Counted from the first letter of the stretch, positions 1-7,119 are shown. The stretch: DNA of 17,402 nt from an uncultured Clostridia bacterium (GCA_934180065.1 CAKPRA010000037.1:1-17402), one strand, 5' to 3'. Notes: a model not told the origin generated them from the letters alone. Program-made: numbers and translations.

Positions 1-282
1 ATACTAGAAGAAGACTGGAAAGTTGGATATATGCGCAGAGATGAGCCTGTAAATGAAAATGATAGTGGATGGTCTTTTTGTGCAGGAAATGAAGACAATG
101 AATACTATAATGATTATAAGAATATCGCATTAGTGAGTGTACATGAAGTATATCAAATAGATCCAGATATTTGGAATTATATTGATAATCCAGTAGGAAC
201 AGAACTTATAAGGATATCTTCTAATGAATTTGAAGTAGATAAAAGGGATAAAGAAATTTTTATGGAGAAAAGGAAGGCTTAA
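1..282 (+). CDS. DUF2185 (Imm33-like) immunity-type protein, 5' partial
   Basis: The frame is open from base 1, so the N-terminus lies outside the window. The visible 93 codons begin ILEEDWKVGYM; the first ATG at 31 is internal to the conserved domain. The segment VGYMRRDEP...DSGWSFCAGNEDNEY is typical of DUF2185 proteins (GYM-R-EP, then DSGW and an acidic GDE-like stretch), followed by a VHEVYQIDPDI segment also usual for the family. DUF2185 proteins are often found among immunity proteins of polymorphic toxin systems, and others are of unknown role. The protein is small, acidic, without a signal peptide, and probably cytoplasmic. The SD of the next gene lies inside its 3' end, which suggests a cotranscribed series. 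The family call rests on motif recall; immunity function is inferred from family and neighbours. Confidence 0.75.
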   Translation: MLEEDWKVGYMRRDEPVNENDSGWSFCAGNEDNEYYNDYKNIALVSVHEVYQIDPDIWNYIDNPVGTELIRISSNEFEVDKRDKEIFMEKRKA

Positions 283-286
283 AAAT

Positions 287-673
287 ATGGAAGAATTATT
301 TAAAGAATTTGAATTTAATGAAAGTACAAACTATGATATAAAAGAAATAAATGGTATGGAATTGCCAATCGACTACTTAAAATTTATGCACAAGCATAAT
401 GGTGGTGAAGGTGATGTAGGTAAAAATTCATATATTCAGTTGATAAAATTAGAAGAGCTTGTAGATTATAATAATGATTATGAAATTTTTAAGAACTTCC
501 CTAATTGTTTTGCCTTTGGAGGAGATTTAGGAGGAAATCATTTTTGTTATAATTTTGTAACCAACGAATACTTTGCGATAGATTGCTGTACTACTGGGTT
601 AGAGGGTAGTTATTGCAAAGATTCATCATTATATGAATTTATTAAAAATTGGGATAAGCAATTTGATGAATAA
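287..673 (+). CDS. SUKH (SMI1/KNR4) family immunity-type protein
   Basis: This 128-residue acidic protein has the SUKH pattern: LPIDYLKFMHKHNGGEG (about residues 23-39), a Y-L-KLEEL turn, N-Y, then FAFGGDLGGNHFCYNF, close to the family consensus of a proline-bearing start, an NGG(E)G loop and an FG-D-GG strand. SUKH proteins are the largest group of immunity proteins for secreted nuclease and other toxins; they are thought to bind the toxin in the cytoplasm. It starts 4 bases after the stop of the DUF2185 gene, with an AAGGAAGG-type SD inside that gene, so translation is probably coupled. No cognate toxin is in the window. The fold assignment is firm; the toxin partner is unknown. Confidence 0.8.
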   Translation: MEELFKEFEFNESTNYDIKEINGMELPIDYLKFMHKHNGGEGDVGKNSYIQLIKLEELVDYNNDYEIFKNFPNCFAFGGDLGGNHFCYNFVTNEYFAIDCCTTGLEGSYCKDSSLYEFIKNWDKQFDE

Positions 674-686
674 GGAGAAGATGATT

Positions 687-1301
687 ATGAAATATGAAGA
701 TACAAACTTGCCTAAAGAAGTAAGTAAATATTTAGATGAAATATATGATAATAAGGAATTAAATGATGCATTCTTTGAATGTGATATAGAATTATATGGA
801 CCAGAATGGGTAAAGGATTTAGAAAATGATGAAAATTGGCTTGAAGATTTGATGGGACCAGGAGAAACAAATTACGATTTAAAACCTTTTGCTAGAGAAG
901 GAACAGGAGCATTATGGACACTTTTAAATGATGAACTAGTTGGTTATATTGGTACAGAAGGAGAATGTGGAATAGTTGCTCGAAACATAGATGAATTTAT
1001 GAATATAGTTGCCACCCTAAAATGCAGTTTTATAAGACTAAAAGATGAAGAAGATTTTATAAAAAATTTTAATAAGATAAATGAAAAATATGAACATAAA
1101 GAGATAATGAGTAAATTTATTGAACAACATAATTTTGAAAAAAATCCTAAAAAAATCTATGAACTTTTAAAAATAGGAATAACAACAAAACCATTTTTTG
1201 TAATCAAAGCGATAGATGATGAATATTTAGATTCATATTCAATAATAGGACACGATGATGGACAGGAATCATTAGAAAAATTTATAAGGGAATATTTATA
1301 A
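687..1301 (+). CDS. Putative SUKH-like immunity-type protein
   Basis: The protein is about 204 residues and acidic, with no membrane segment. The frame is open from 633, but GGAG at 674-677 fits ATG 687 (spacing 9) better than ATG 681 (spacing 3); codon 633 lies inside the previous gene. The middle part (DLKPFAREGTGALWTLLND, then GTEGECGIVARNIDEFMNIV) resembles the C-terminal half of SUKH-type proteins, where PFA-DG-G is followed by a strand and a final helix in a domain that decides on an EG turn. The last 80 residues (FIKNFNKINEKYEHKEIMSKF onward) are helical and unassigned. It starts 13 bases after the SUKH gene, in the same series. The immunity role is inferred from resemblance and position. 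Confidence 0.6.
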   Translation: MKYEDTNLPKEVSKYLDEIYDNKELNDAFFECDIELYGPEWVKDLENDENWLEDLMGPGETNYDLKPFAREGTGALWTLLNDELVGYIGTEGECGIVARNIDEFMNIVATLKCSFIRLKDEEDFIKNFNKINEKYEHKEIMSKFIEQHNFEKNPKKIYELLKIGITTKPFFVIKAIDDEYLDSYSIIGHDDGQESLEKFIREYL

Positions 1302-1320
1302 AAAAGGAGGTAGATAAAAA

Positions 1321-1680
1321 ATGATTATTAATATTGAAAAAATTGGAATAAAAATTAATGAAACAGACATTCCTGCAAAGTGTATTATGATTATAAAAAA
1401 ATATCAAGATTTACCTATATCAGAAATAAAAAAGAAAATTGAGGATAATCAATATATTTTAATATGTGATTATATAGACGATAAAGGGATTAAAAATATA
1501 TTAGAATTATATAATGAGTTAAATTTAGAAGGCGTAAATTGTACTATATATGATGAATATAATAATCCAACTACCACTGAAATTTTAAATAATTTACTTG
1601 ATTCTTATGAAGATATCAGAAAACAAGTTGAAGAAGATATAGACAGAGAAGTTCAAGATGAAAATAGCGAGGAGGAATAG
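1321..1680 (+). CDS. Small acidic protein, L7/L12-C-domain-like pattern
   Basis: I do not recognise a named family. The 119-residue protein has a segment (about residues 20-80) reading KCIMIIKKYQDLPISEIKKK, then ILICDYID, then a helix and GVNCTIYD. This alternation of I-x-I-I-K, a helix entered through an L-S-EIKK turn, a second helix and a final G-V strand resembles the C-terminal domain of ribosomal protein L7/L12 and ClpS-like folds. That domain in free-standing form is seen in small accessory proteins. The last 30 residues are a charged helix ending in EE-rich sequence. A perfect AAAGGAGG-type SD lies at 1303-1310. The SD of the next gene (GAGGAGGA) overlaps its last codons, so the two are coupled. 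Function is unknown; membership in the immunity series is by position only. Confidence 0.6.
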   Translation: MIINIEKIGIKINETDIPAKCIMIIKKYQDLPISEIKKKIEDNQYILICDYIDDKGIKNILELYNELNLEGVNCTIYDEYNNPTTTEILNNLLDSYEDIRKQVEEDIDREVQDENSEEE

Positions 1681-1683
1681 CTT

Positions 1684-2265
1684 ATGAATAATTGTATTAG
1701 CAAATTTATTGAAAAATTTAAACCAGGAGTAAATTTACAAAAGCCAGATGAATAAATCTTAAACTTTGGTAAACAAATGCTACCAAAGGAAATAATAGAA
1801 TTATGGGAAGAATACGGATTTGGAGAATACGGAGATGGCTTACTTAAAGTAGTAGATCCAAGAGAATATATGAATAGTTTATATACATGGTTAGGTCAAA
1901 AAGATTTTAATAAAATACCAATAATAGTAACTGCTTTCGGAGATATATTCTATTACAGAAAATTAGAAGATAATGAAAATGATGTGTCTTTATTAAATAT
2001 ACATTACAGAAAAATCGAAGTTTGTGGATATTCTTATCAAGAATTTTTCGAAAGATATATTTTAGATGAAGATATTATAAAAAATGTATTAAAAGCTGAT
2101 TTATATAAGCAAGCTGTAAAAGAATTAGGAAAACTTGATTATAAAGATATATTTTTCTTTACTCCAGCATTAGTTTTAGGTGGGAGAGAAGAATTAAAAT
2201 ATATAAAAAAAGGAAATGGAGCTGTCCATCATCAGGTTTTATTACAAATTGGTCAGGAGGAATAA
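1684..2265 (+). pseudogene. GAD-like/Tdi1-type immunity gene with in-frame nonsense codon
   Basis: A well-placed SD (GAGGAGGA, 1668-1675) points to ATG 1684. Reading from there gives MNNCISKFIEKFKPG..., then a TAA at 1753-1755 after 23 codons. The same frame continues without a break as ILNFGKQMLPKEIIELWEEY and on to 2265. The joined protein (about 193 codons) matches GAD-like/T6SS Tdi1 immunity proteins from end to end: LP-E-I-LW-EYGFGEYGDGL, VDPREY, IPIIVTAFGDIFYY, then the C-terminal part (DIFFFTPALVLGG, a terminal VLLQIGQ). One base change (GAA to TAA) explains the break. The next ATG (1777) has no SD, so re-initiation would be poor. The gene is either recently inactivated or carries an assembly error. 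Family members neutralise a secreted ADP-ribosylating or DNA-targeting toxin. Confidence 0.8.
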
Positions 2266-2763
2266 ATGATGAAAAATGCAGATTTTGAAAAGTTAAATTT
2301 TGATGAAGGGTTTGGATATGAAGGAGAAATATCAATAAATTTCTTTGGAAAAAATATGAATGTAGATTTAACAGTTAATGTTGAAGATGAAAAAATTGCT
2401 GATATACAATATGAAACATATGAAAAGTTTAAAGAAAAATGGAATGAGTTTCAAAAGGATGTAGCAGAAAGAATTATAAAATATTATAATGAAGAAGAAA
2501 AAGGTTCATACGGACCAGAAGATAAGGAAGAATTTGATAAATGGTGGCCTGAAATAAATACTATTGATGAATTATTAAATCAAATAGAACTTGATGGGAT
2601 AATTATACCAGAATCATTTATTATGGAAGATGTAGCAGGTGGAAGATGTATTTATCTAACATTTAGTAAAAAATGGGGAAATGATACCGAGGACAATGGT
2701 ATAGGAGTTAAAATTGTAAATGAAGAAATAACTGAAATAGGATTTAAAGAGATTGCATTTTAG
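2266..2763 (+). CDS. DUF6985-like protein
   Basis: This 165-residue, strongly acidic cytoplasmic protein follows the previous stop directly. AGGAGG at 2255-2260 fits ATG 2269 (spacing 8) at least as well as ATG 2266 (spacing 5). Its layout matches DUF6985: an N-terminal GYEGEISINFFGKNMNVDLT strand pair, a long helix with F-E-WNEFQKDVAERIIKYYNE, and a C-terminal strand region with IIIPESFIMED, then a WGNDTEDNGIGVKI segment and a last strand ITEIGFKEIAF. This family is common next to SUKH and GAD-like genes in immunity arrays, but its biochemical role is not known to me. The family call rests on pattern recall. Confidence 0.6.
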   Translation: MMKNADFEKLNFDEGFGYEGEISINFFGKNMNVDLTVNVEDEKIADIQYETYEKFKEKWNEFQKDVAERIIKYYNEEEKGSYGPEDKEEFDKWWPEINTIDELLNQIELDGIIIPESFIMEDVAGGRCIYLTFSKKWGNDTEDNGIGVKIVNEEITEIGFKEIAF

Positions 2764-2804
2764 TTAAAATATAAATTTTAGTAAAAAAATAGGAGAAAAT
2801 AGTT

Positions 2805-3206
2805 ATGGAATACGTAATTGTAGGTTTGATTTTGGGTGCATTTATAGGAGGAGTAATATTCTTCATAAAAAAAGAAAATAAGAAATTAGAAGAAATGATT
2901 AGTAATTTAAGTGATGAGCAAAAAAATAAGTTAGCTTTAACAGATGTAAAATTTGTTGAAGGAAAAAATGATGAGTGGATTCAAGAAGGTATGATTGGTG
3001 AAATGAGAGACAAAGGAAATAAATTTGCAATTAAAGTTTTATGGCATAATAAAGTTATACAAAATGCAACTTACGATCAATTACAATATGGAGATACATC
3101 ATTAGCTAAAGATGATGTAGAAAAAAATGGATTGAAAGTGGGAGATTTTGTTAGAGTTTATGTAGCTCCTGCTAAAGCATCTGGATGTTGTAAAATTATT
3201 TTATAA
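2805..3206 (+). CDS. Single-pass membrane-anchored small protein, unknown function
   Basis: Residues 3-21 (YVIVGLILGAFIGGVIFFI) form one clear membrane helix, followed by KKENKK, so the 110-residue remainder is probably cytoplasmic (positive-inside). The soluble part has a short helix (LEEMISNLSDEQKNKL) and a mostly beta region: DVKFVEG, then EGMIGEM, FAIKVLWHNK, and GLKVGDFVRVYVAPA near the end. The last stretch reads like a small beta-barrel, but I do not recognise a named family. An AGGAGA SD lies 8-9 bases before the ATG. It sits 41 bases after the DUF6985 gene and 32 before the next, in the same direction. Two further genes downstream also encode membrane or membrane-near proteins. Confidence 0.65.
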   Translation: MEYVIVGLILGAFIGGVIFFIKKENKKLEEMISNLSDEQKNKLALTDVKFVEGKNDEWIQEGMIGEMRDKGNKFAIKVLWHNKVIQNATYDQLQYGDTSLAKDDVEKNGLKVGDFVRVYVAPAKASGCCKIIL

Positions 3207-3238
3207 AAAGTTTAGTGTAACCAGAGGAGCCAAGATAT

Positions 3239-4126
3239 ATGAATAACGAAATAATAGAAAAAATAATTGAAAAATATAATTTAGATTTAGGTGATGACTA
3301 TTTTTTTGTTGGAGCTACAATAATTAAAAAAAGTGATTTTCCGAATAGTACAGAAATTCTTTATTGTGAAGATGGGTTCAATGATGAAGAAGGAATACCT
3401 TATATAATGCAATCAGTAGTGCCAAAAGGAGTATTGAATAGGGATAGAATAATAGTATTGTATACCAAAGATTTACGAAGGTATGTAATTCCAATTGATG
3501 GAGAAAATTATACTTTAATTGGAAATGGTGTACCTGAAAATGTACGAAACATTAATTATGGTAAAGCAAAAAAAATAATACATAGGAAAGCTTTAGAATT
3601 AAAGAAAGAGCCTGAAAAGTTATCAAAAGAAGATAAAGATGCTTTATATAAAAGGTACATCAAAAATTATAAAAAGGGCAGAATATTGATAGCTGGACTT
3701 CTTAGTTCACTAGTATGGTTTATTTTAATTTCTTTAGGTGTAATTTTTATTATTGCAGATATTGCTTCGGTAAATTTAGTAATGGGAGTTTTAATTAGTG
3801 GTATTATTTTGTTTATTGTTGGAGCAATATTTATAACTAGTTTTTTTATTAAGTTGCCAGCCAAAAGACTAAAAAGCTTTGCATATAGAAGTGATTTTTT
3901 AGTAATGAATTACAAAAGAGATGTGAATATTAAAGGATTAAATGATAGCCATATTTATGGATTAACTTATGATGAAGATAATTGCAAGCTTATGACATAT
4001 GGTGTTTCTCATTATGATGTAGCTTTTATTGAGAATGTAGAATATTTTGAAATTGTAAATAGGTATTCTAAAAATAAAAATCCTAAAAATTTGGAATATT
4101 GCTTATTTGAAAGAAAAAATAAATAA
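3239..4126 (+). CDS. Two-pass membrane protein with soluble domains at both ends
   Basis: The 295-residue protein has an N-terminal soluble domain (about 1-115, containing VIPIDGENYTLIGNGVPENV), a charged helical linker (116-147), two adjacent membrane helices (about 149-174 and 179-204), and a C-terminal soluble domain (205-295) with DFLVMNY, HIYGLTYDED and FIENVEYFEIV strands. Both termini should face the cytoplasm. I do not recognise a family. A GAGGAG SD at about 3225-3229 fixes the start. The short gap of 29 bases to the following gene and its own upstream neighbour suggests one transcription unit with the membrane proteins before and after. It may be a membrane sensor or an immunity protein for a membrane-acting toxin; both are guesses from topology and position. 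Confidence 0.6.
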   Translation: MNNEIIEKIIEKYNLDLGDDYFFVGATIIKKSDFPNSTEILYCEDGFNDEEGIPYIMQSVVPKGVLNRDRIIVLYTKDLRRYVIPIDGENYTLIGNGVPENVRNINYGKAKKIIHRKALELKKEPEKLSKEDKDALYKRYIKNYKKGRILIAGLLSSLVWFILISLGVIFIIADIASVNLVMGVLISGIILFIVGAIFITSFFIKLPAKRLKSFAYRSDFLVMNYKRDVNIKGLNDSHIYGLTYDEDNCKLMTYGVSHYDVAFIENVEYFEIVNRYSKNKNPKNLEYCLFERKNK

Positions 4127-4155
4127 TGTCAAGAGTATAAAAGGAGGAAAAATAA

Positions 4156-4677
4156 ATGGATGAATTTAATACAAAGGAAAAAGTAGAGGAATTATTTAAA
4201 AGTGTTGATGGATTAGGAGAAAATAATTGTATATTCCTTTGCTTTATAGATACTAACAGAGAAGGATTAAAATATGGAGCACTTGGAGCTTTAGGTGCAG
4301 TTGGTGGAGGTGCAATTGCTGGTGTAGCTGCATTTTCTTCAGGAATAGTAGATGGAATGAATAGAAAAAGCGATGGATATTTAATAAATTGGACAGAAAA
4401 TGGTCTTGGAATAATTCCACTTGATGCCACAGGCGTTATGCTAACATTAACTCCATCAAAATTAAAGGCAGATACATCATCATATTTCTTTGTTAGCAAT
4501 GAACAAATTGAAAGTATTGTTGTAAAGAAATTTAATATATTTAATTCAAGTACTAAAAAAGTAATAATAGCATTAAAAAATAATCAAAAACTACATTTAA
4601 TGGCTAGACTTAATGAAAAATTAATACCATATCAAAATGAAAATTTAAGCAAATTTGCAGAGCAATATAAAAAATAA
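4156..4677 (+). CDS. Small protein with Gly/Ala-rich hydrophobic segment, unknown function
   Basis: This 173-residue protein has an N-terminal soluble part, a glycine/alanine-rich hydrophobic run at about 41-63 (GALGALGAVGGGAIAGVAAF), and a C-terminal beta-rich part (SNEQIESIVVKKFNIF, then KKVIIALKNNQKLHLMA). The C-terminal part has the look of a PH-like or split-PH domain, in which two strands meet around VIIALKN-KLHL. The Gly-rich run is of a kind seen in bacterial membrane-inserting or pore-associated proteins and might form a membrane hairpin, but it is short. A strong AAAGGAGG SD lies before ATG 4156. It follows the two-pass membrane protein by 29 bases and precedes the MBL hydrolase by 11, so it belongs to the same run of genes. 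No family is recognised. Confidence 0.6.
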   Translation: MDEFNTKEKVEELFKSVDGLGENNCIFLCFIDTNREGLKYGALGALGAVGGGAIAGVAAFSSGIVDGMNRKSDGYLINWTENGLGIIPLDATGVMLTLTPSKLKADTSSYFFVSNEQIESIVVKKFNIFNSSTKKVIIALKNNQKLHLMARLNEKLIPYQNENLSKFAEQYKK

Positions 4678-4688
4678 GGAGGCCACAA

Positions 4689-5324
4689 ATGCTAGAAAGT
4701 ATAGAAGTTTTATACCATAGTAGTATAAGAATTGATAAAGAAAAAATTATTTATATAGATCCATTTAAAATAGATAAAAATTATAATGATGCAGATATTG
4801 TTTTTATTACACATGATCACTATGACCATTATTCAGAAGAAGATTTAGATAAGGTTATTAAAGAAAATACAACCATTGTAATACCAGAAGAATTATTAAC
4901 GAAAGTTTTAAGAAAAGGTATAAATCAAAATGCAATTGTTACAGTAGAGCCAAATAAAAAATATATGGTACAGGGAATCGAATTTGAAACAATACCAGCG
5001 TATAATACTAATAAAACTTTTCATCCAAAAGAGAATGATTGGGTAGGCTATATTATTACATTAAATGGAGTTAGATATTATATTTCAGGAGATACTGATA
5101 TTACAGAAGAAAATAAAAAAGTAAAATGCGATGTTGCTTTTGTTCCAGTTGGTGGAGTGTATACAATGGATTTCAAAGAAGCTGCACAATTATTAAATGA
5201 AATACAACCTAAAATAGCAGTTCCAATTCACTACGGAAGTGTAGTTGGAACAAAGCAAGATGCAGAAGATTTTGTAAAATTATTACATCCAGAAATAAAA
5301 GGTATAATTTTAATGAAACCGTAA
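4689..5324 (+). CDS. MBL-fold metal-dependent hydrolase (UlaG-like)
   Basis: The 211-residue protein shows the metallo-beta-lactamase signature THDHYDH (H42, D43, H44, D46, H47), which supplies two-metal binding, with a D24-P pair in the preceding strand. A later GDTD (about 148) and the IHYG histidine (about 183) match the other metal ligands of the UlaG-like, stand-alone MBL group. The length is normal for this group. Such proteins hydrolyse various esters or phosphodiesters; the substrate cannot be read from sequence. It has its own SD (AAGGAGG) 11 bases after the previous stop. Whether it belongs functionally with the upstream immunity-like genes or is an independent enzyme is not clear. 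Confidence 0.88.
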   Translation: MLESIEVLYHSSIRIDKEKIIYIDPFKIDKNYNDADIVFITHDHYDHYSEEDLDKVIKENTTIVIPEELLTKVLRKGINQNAIVTVEPNKKYMVQGIEFETIPAYNTNKTFHPKENDWVGYIITLNGVRYYISGDTDITEENKKVKCDVAFVPVGGVYTMDFKEAAQLLNEIQPKIAVPIHYGSVVGTKQDAEDFVKLLHPEIKGIILMKP

Positions 5325-5414
5325 AGTTTAAGCCTGTATGGTATAAAAATTTACAATGTAAAAGCATAAATAAATTATAATTGCAATTTTTGAGGTTCTT
5401 ATAAGGAGTTAGAT

Positions 5415-5741
5415 ATGGATAAAGAAGAAATAATTAAATATTGTTTAACATTAGAAGATACTTTTAAAGATTGCCCATTTCCAAATGACTTTGAGTCAGT
5501 CACAATGAAACATGGCAAAAATAAAAAGTGGTTTGCACTAATTATGAATGTTAATGATAAGCTATATCTTAATGTAAAAACAGATCCAAATTATTCGGAT
5601 ATATTAAGAAATACATACAATTATATAATACCTGCTTATCACATGAATAAAGAGCACTGGAATACGATTATTGTGGATGAAAAAGCGGATTGGTCATTAG
5701 TAAAAGAATTAATAGAGCAGAGCTATCAGTTAACAAAGTAA
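5415..5741 (+). CDS. MmcQ/YjbR family protein, copy 1
   Basis: The 108-residue protein has the usual YjbR/MmcQ layout: an N-terminal helix (EEIIKYCLTLEDTF), a catalytic-looking KDCPFP-D loop, FESVTMKH...KKWFALIM strands, LYLNVKTDP, then IIPAYHMNKEHWNTIIVDE and a final VKELIEQSYQLTK helix. Members have a CyaY-like fold and bind DNA in the cases annotated that way; the cellular role is unsettled. AAGGAG before ATG 5415 sets the start. A second copy lies at 11750-12076. The two differ at 14 of 108 residues (about 87% identical), with many silent changes between them. This copy stands alone, 90 bases after the MBL gene and without a neighbour within 190 bases downstream. Confidence 0.88.
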   Translation: MDKEEIIKYCLTLEDTFKDCPFPNDFESVTMKHGKNKKWFALIMNVNDKLYLNVKTDPNYSDILRNTYNYIIPAYHMNKEHWNTIIVDEKADWSLVKELIEQSYQLTK

Positions 5742-5939
5742 TAGAAAATATAAAGAATCAGTTGGGTGATATTAAATATTTAATTTAAAATAGCAAGTAA
5801 AGTTGATAAATAAGCAATTCAAAATAAGCAAATTAGTGTTAAAGAGTTATATAAAAAAATATTACAAAGTATAATAGAGATTCAGTTATATAAATTACAT
5901 TTTGTGGCATAGAAACCAATAAAAGAGAGGTGGTTAATA

Positions 5940-6050
5940 TTGAATAATATAGAAAATTTAAAAAATCTAATCATACATCAAAGTCAAAATAATGAAAATA
6001 TATCAGTAGAAGTTTTGTATAATGAAGATAGTAGTTTTTTAGATAAATAG
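5940..6050 (+). pseudogene. Possible N-terminal remnant of a second RhuM-like gene
   Basis: After GAGAGGTGG (5924-5932, a good SD) a TTG at 5940 opens a 36-codon frame: it reads NNIENLKNLIIHQSQNNENI, then SVEVLYNEDSSFLDK and stop. Its first 30 residues resemble the opening of RhuM/virulence-type proteins, where a similar leader runs into EVLY-ED-FW-TQ before the winged-helix part. Here the frame ends just where that domain should begin. I take it as a decayed head of such a gene, deleted at its downstream side. It may instead be a genuine small peptide or chance. The stop overlaps the alternative GTG start of the next gene. Confidence 0.35.
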
Positions 6051-6073
6051 TGAGTTGTAGAGAGGATTGCAAA

Positions 6074-6382
6074 ATGAAAATAGTAACATTATGTGGAAGT
6101 CTAAAATTTCAAAAAGAGATGATGAACATTGCAGAAAAAATGGCATTAGAAGGATATTGCGTTCTTACACCAGTATATCCAGTATCAGAGAATATGGAGA
6201 GAACGAAAAAGCAATTAATAAAATTGAAAGAGGCACATTTTAAAAGAATAGAATTATCAGAAGCTATATTAGTAGTAAATATAAACAATTATATTGGAGA
6301 TGGTACAAGAGTAGAAATAGATTATGCAAAAAAATTAGGTAAAGAAATTATATATTATACCAATTTAATTGAAAGCAAATAA
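6074..6382 (+). CDS. Nucleoside 2-deoxyribosyltransferase-like protein
   Basis: The 102-residue protein starts MKIVTLCGSLKFQKEMMNIA, the Rossmann-like opening of the nucleoside 2-deoxyribosyltransferase/DUF4406 superfamily (strand, CGS turn, helix). It continues with a Y-V-P-Y segment, a long helix (KEAHFKRIELSEAI), LVVNINNYIGDGTRVEIDYA, which carries the usual N-YIG and a carboxylate near the catalytic Glu position, and a last KEIIYYT strand. True transferases swap bases on deoxynucleosides; many homologues of this size are uncharacterised. I chose ATG 6074 over GTG 6050 because GAGAGGA at 6060-6066 gives 7-base spacing, and the longer form adds eight odd residues. It lies directly upstream of an acetyltransferase scrap. 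Confidence 0.7.
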   Translation: MKIVTLCGSLKFQKEMMNIAEKMALEGYCVLTPVYPVSENMERTKKQLIKLKEAHFKRIELSEAILVVNINNYIGDGTRVEIDYAKKLGKEIIYYTNLIESK

Positions 6383-6639
6383 TAGTTGAACAAAATTTGG
6401 GGTGTGATTATGGTTATAATATTTTTGTTGGAGAAAATTTTTATATGAATCACAATTGTATAATCTTAGATGGTGCAAAAGTAGAGTTTGGCGATAATGT
6501 ATTTATAGCACCTAATTGTGGTTTTTATACAGCAGGACATCCTTTAGACTATAAAACCAGAAATAAAGGATTAGAATTAAAGGTTCAACAATTGGAAAAT
6601 TGTTGTTTGCAGGGATGTTTTATAGAGAAAAAAGTATAA
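6373..6639 (+). pseudogene. Maltose/galactoside O-acetyltransferase fragment (maa-like)
   Basis: The frame reads CDYGYNIFVGENFYMNHNC, then IILDGAKVEFGDNVFIAPNC and GFYTAGHPLDYKTRNKGLE. This is the middle of a hexapeptide-repeat (LbH) maltose/galactoside O-acetyltransferase, including the catalytic-region GHP. The N-terminal 50-60 residues expected before PF-CDYG and the whole C-terminal half (the WIGGNV and later hexapeptides) are absent. After GLE (about 6575) the sequence no longer matches, and another frame starts a transposase-like fragment, so an insertion or deletion joined the two. The fragment has no good SD or ATG and is very unlikely to be functional. The full enzyme acetylates sugars using acetyl-CoA. 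Confidence 0.7.
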
Positions 6640-7025
6640 ATAAAATAATGGAAAAGACACATAAAAGAAAATTATATAAAAAGATATTTAAGAGCAATGA
6701 GGTTATACCAAAAACGCATGGTTTCATAGAAGGAATAAAGGATTTAAAAGTTTCAGAGCTTGAAAAGATAAATAAAAATATAATAAAAAAGGCAAAAGAA
6801 AATAAAATATATCGAAATGGAACAATTGAGAATTTAGTAGTAGTAGTAGGAATAGATGGAACAGAAGCATTTGGAAGTTATAAAAGGGAATGAGATAATT
6901 GTTATAATAAAAGGATAAAAAATAAAAAAATTCTCAAAAAAAGTGTCCAAAAACTTGACATAGATCCATTATTACAATTGAGAAATAATGAAAGGGCAAT
7001 GCAACAAAATAATAGTAATCGATAG
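6567..7025 (+). pseudogene. Transposase fragment (DDE type) with internal TGA
   Basis: From about 6567 one frame reads GSTIGKLLFAGMFYREKSIN, IPKTHGFIEGIKDLKVSEL, then INKNIIKKAKENKIYRNGTI and VVVVGIDGTEAFGSYKRE. IPKTHGF and the GIDGTE block (first catalytic aspartate of a DDE transposase) are what I recognise from insertion-sequence transposases of Clostridia. A TGA at 6891-6893 stops it where a tryptophan would fit, yet the frame stays open for 43 more codons (DNCYNKRIKNKK..., ending at TAG 7023). The region is far too short for a full transposase and lacks the later catalytic residues, so this is a relic, probably with an internal deletion. Its left end replaces the rest of the acetyltransferase gene. 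IS family is not assigned. Confidence 0.5.
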
Positions 7026-7055
7026 AATAGAATTATCAAAAATAGTAAAAAAGTA

Positions 7056-7086
7056 TTGACCGACAGCCACTACTGACGTATATAAT
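7056..7086 (+). promoter_or_regulatory. Sigma-A-type promoter of the flavin reductase gene
   Basis: TTGACC (7056-7061) is followed by TATATA (7079-7084, spacer 17) or TATAAT (7081-7086, spacer 19). A start about 7 bases further gives a leader of about 25 bases before the GGGAGGA ribosome site at 7107-7112 and ATG 7120. It lies just after the transposase relic and is the only strong hexamer pair upstream of this gene. Confidence 0.65.
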
Positions 7087-7119
7087 ACAAAAGAATAATT
7101 AAGATAGGGAGGAATAATT

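Noticed and set aside
4083..4499. 138-codon minus-strand frame opposite 4156-4677
   Set aside because: Shadow of the plus-strand gene, with proline/serine/phenylalanine-rich composition and no ribosome site.
5350..5381. Promoter TTTACA/TATAAT before the first YjbR gene
   Set aside because: The spacer is 20 bases, too long for a convincing pair.
5771..5784. Perfect 14-base palindrome ATTAAATATTTAAT as operator
   Set aside because: All A/T and expected by chance in this composition; no promoter is near it.
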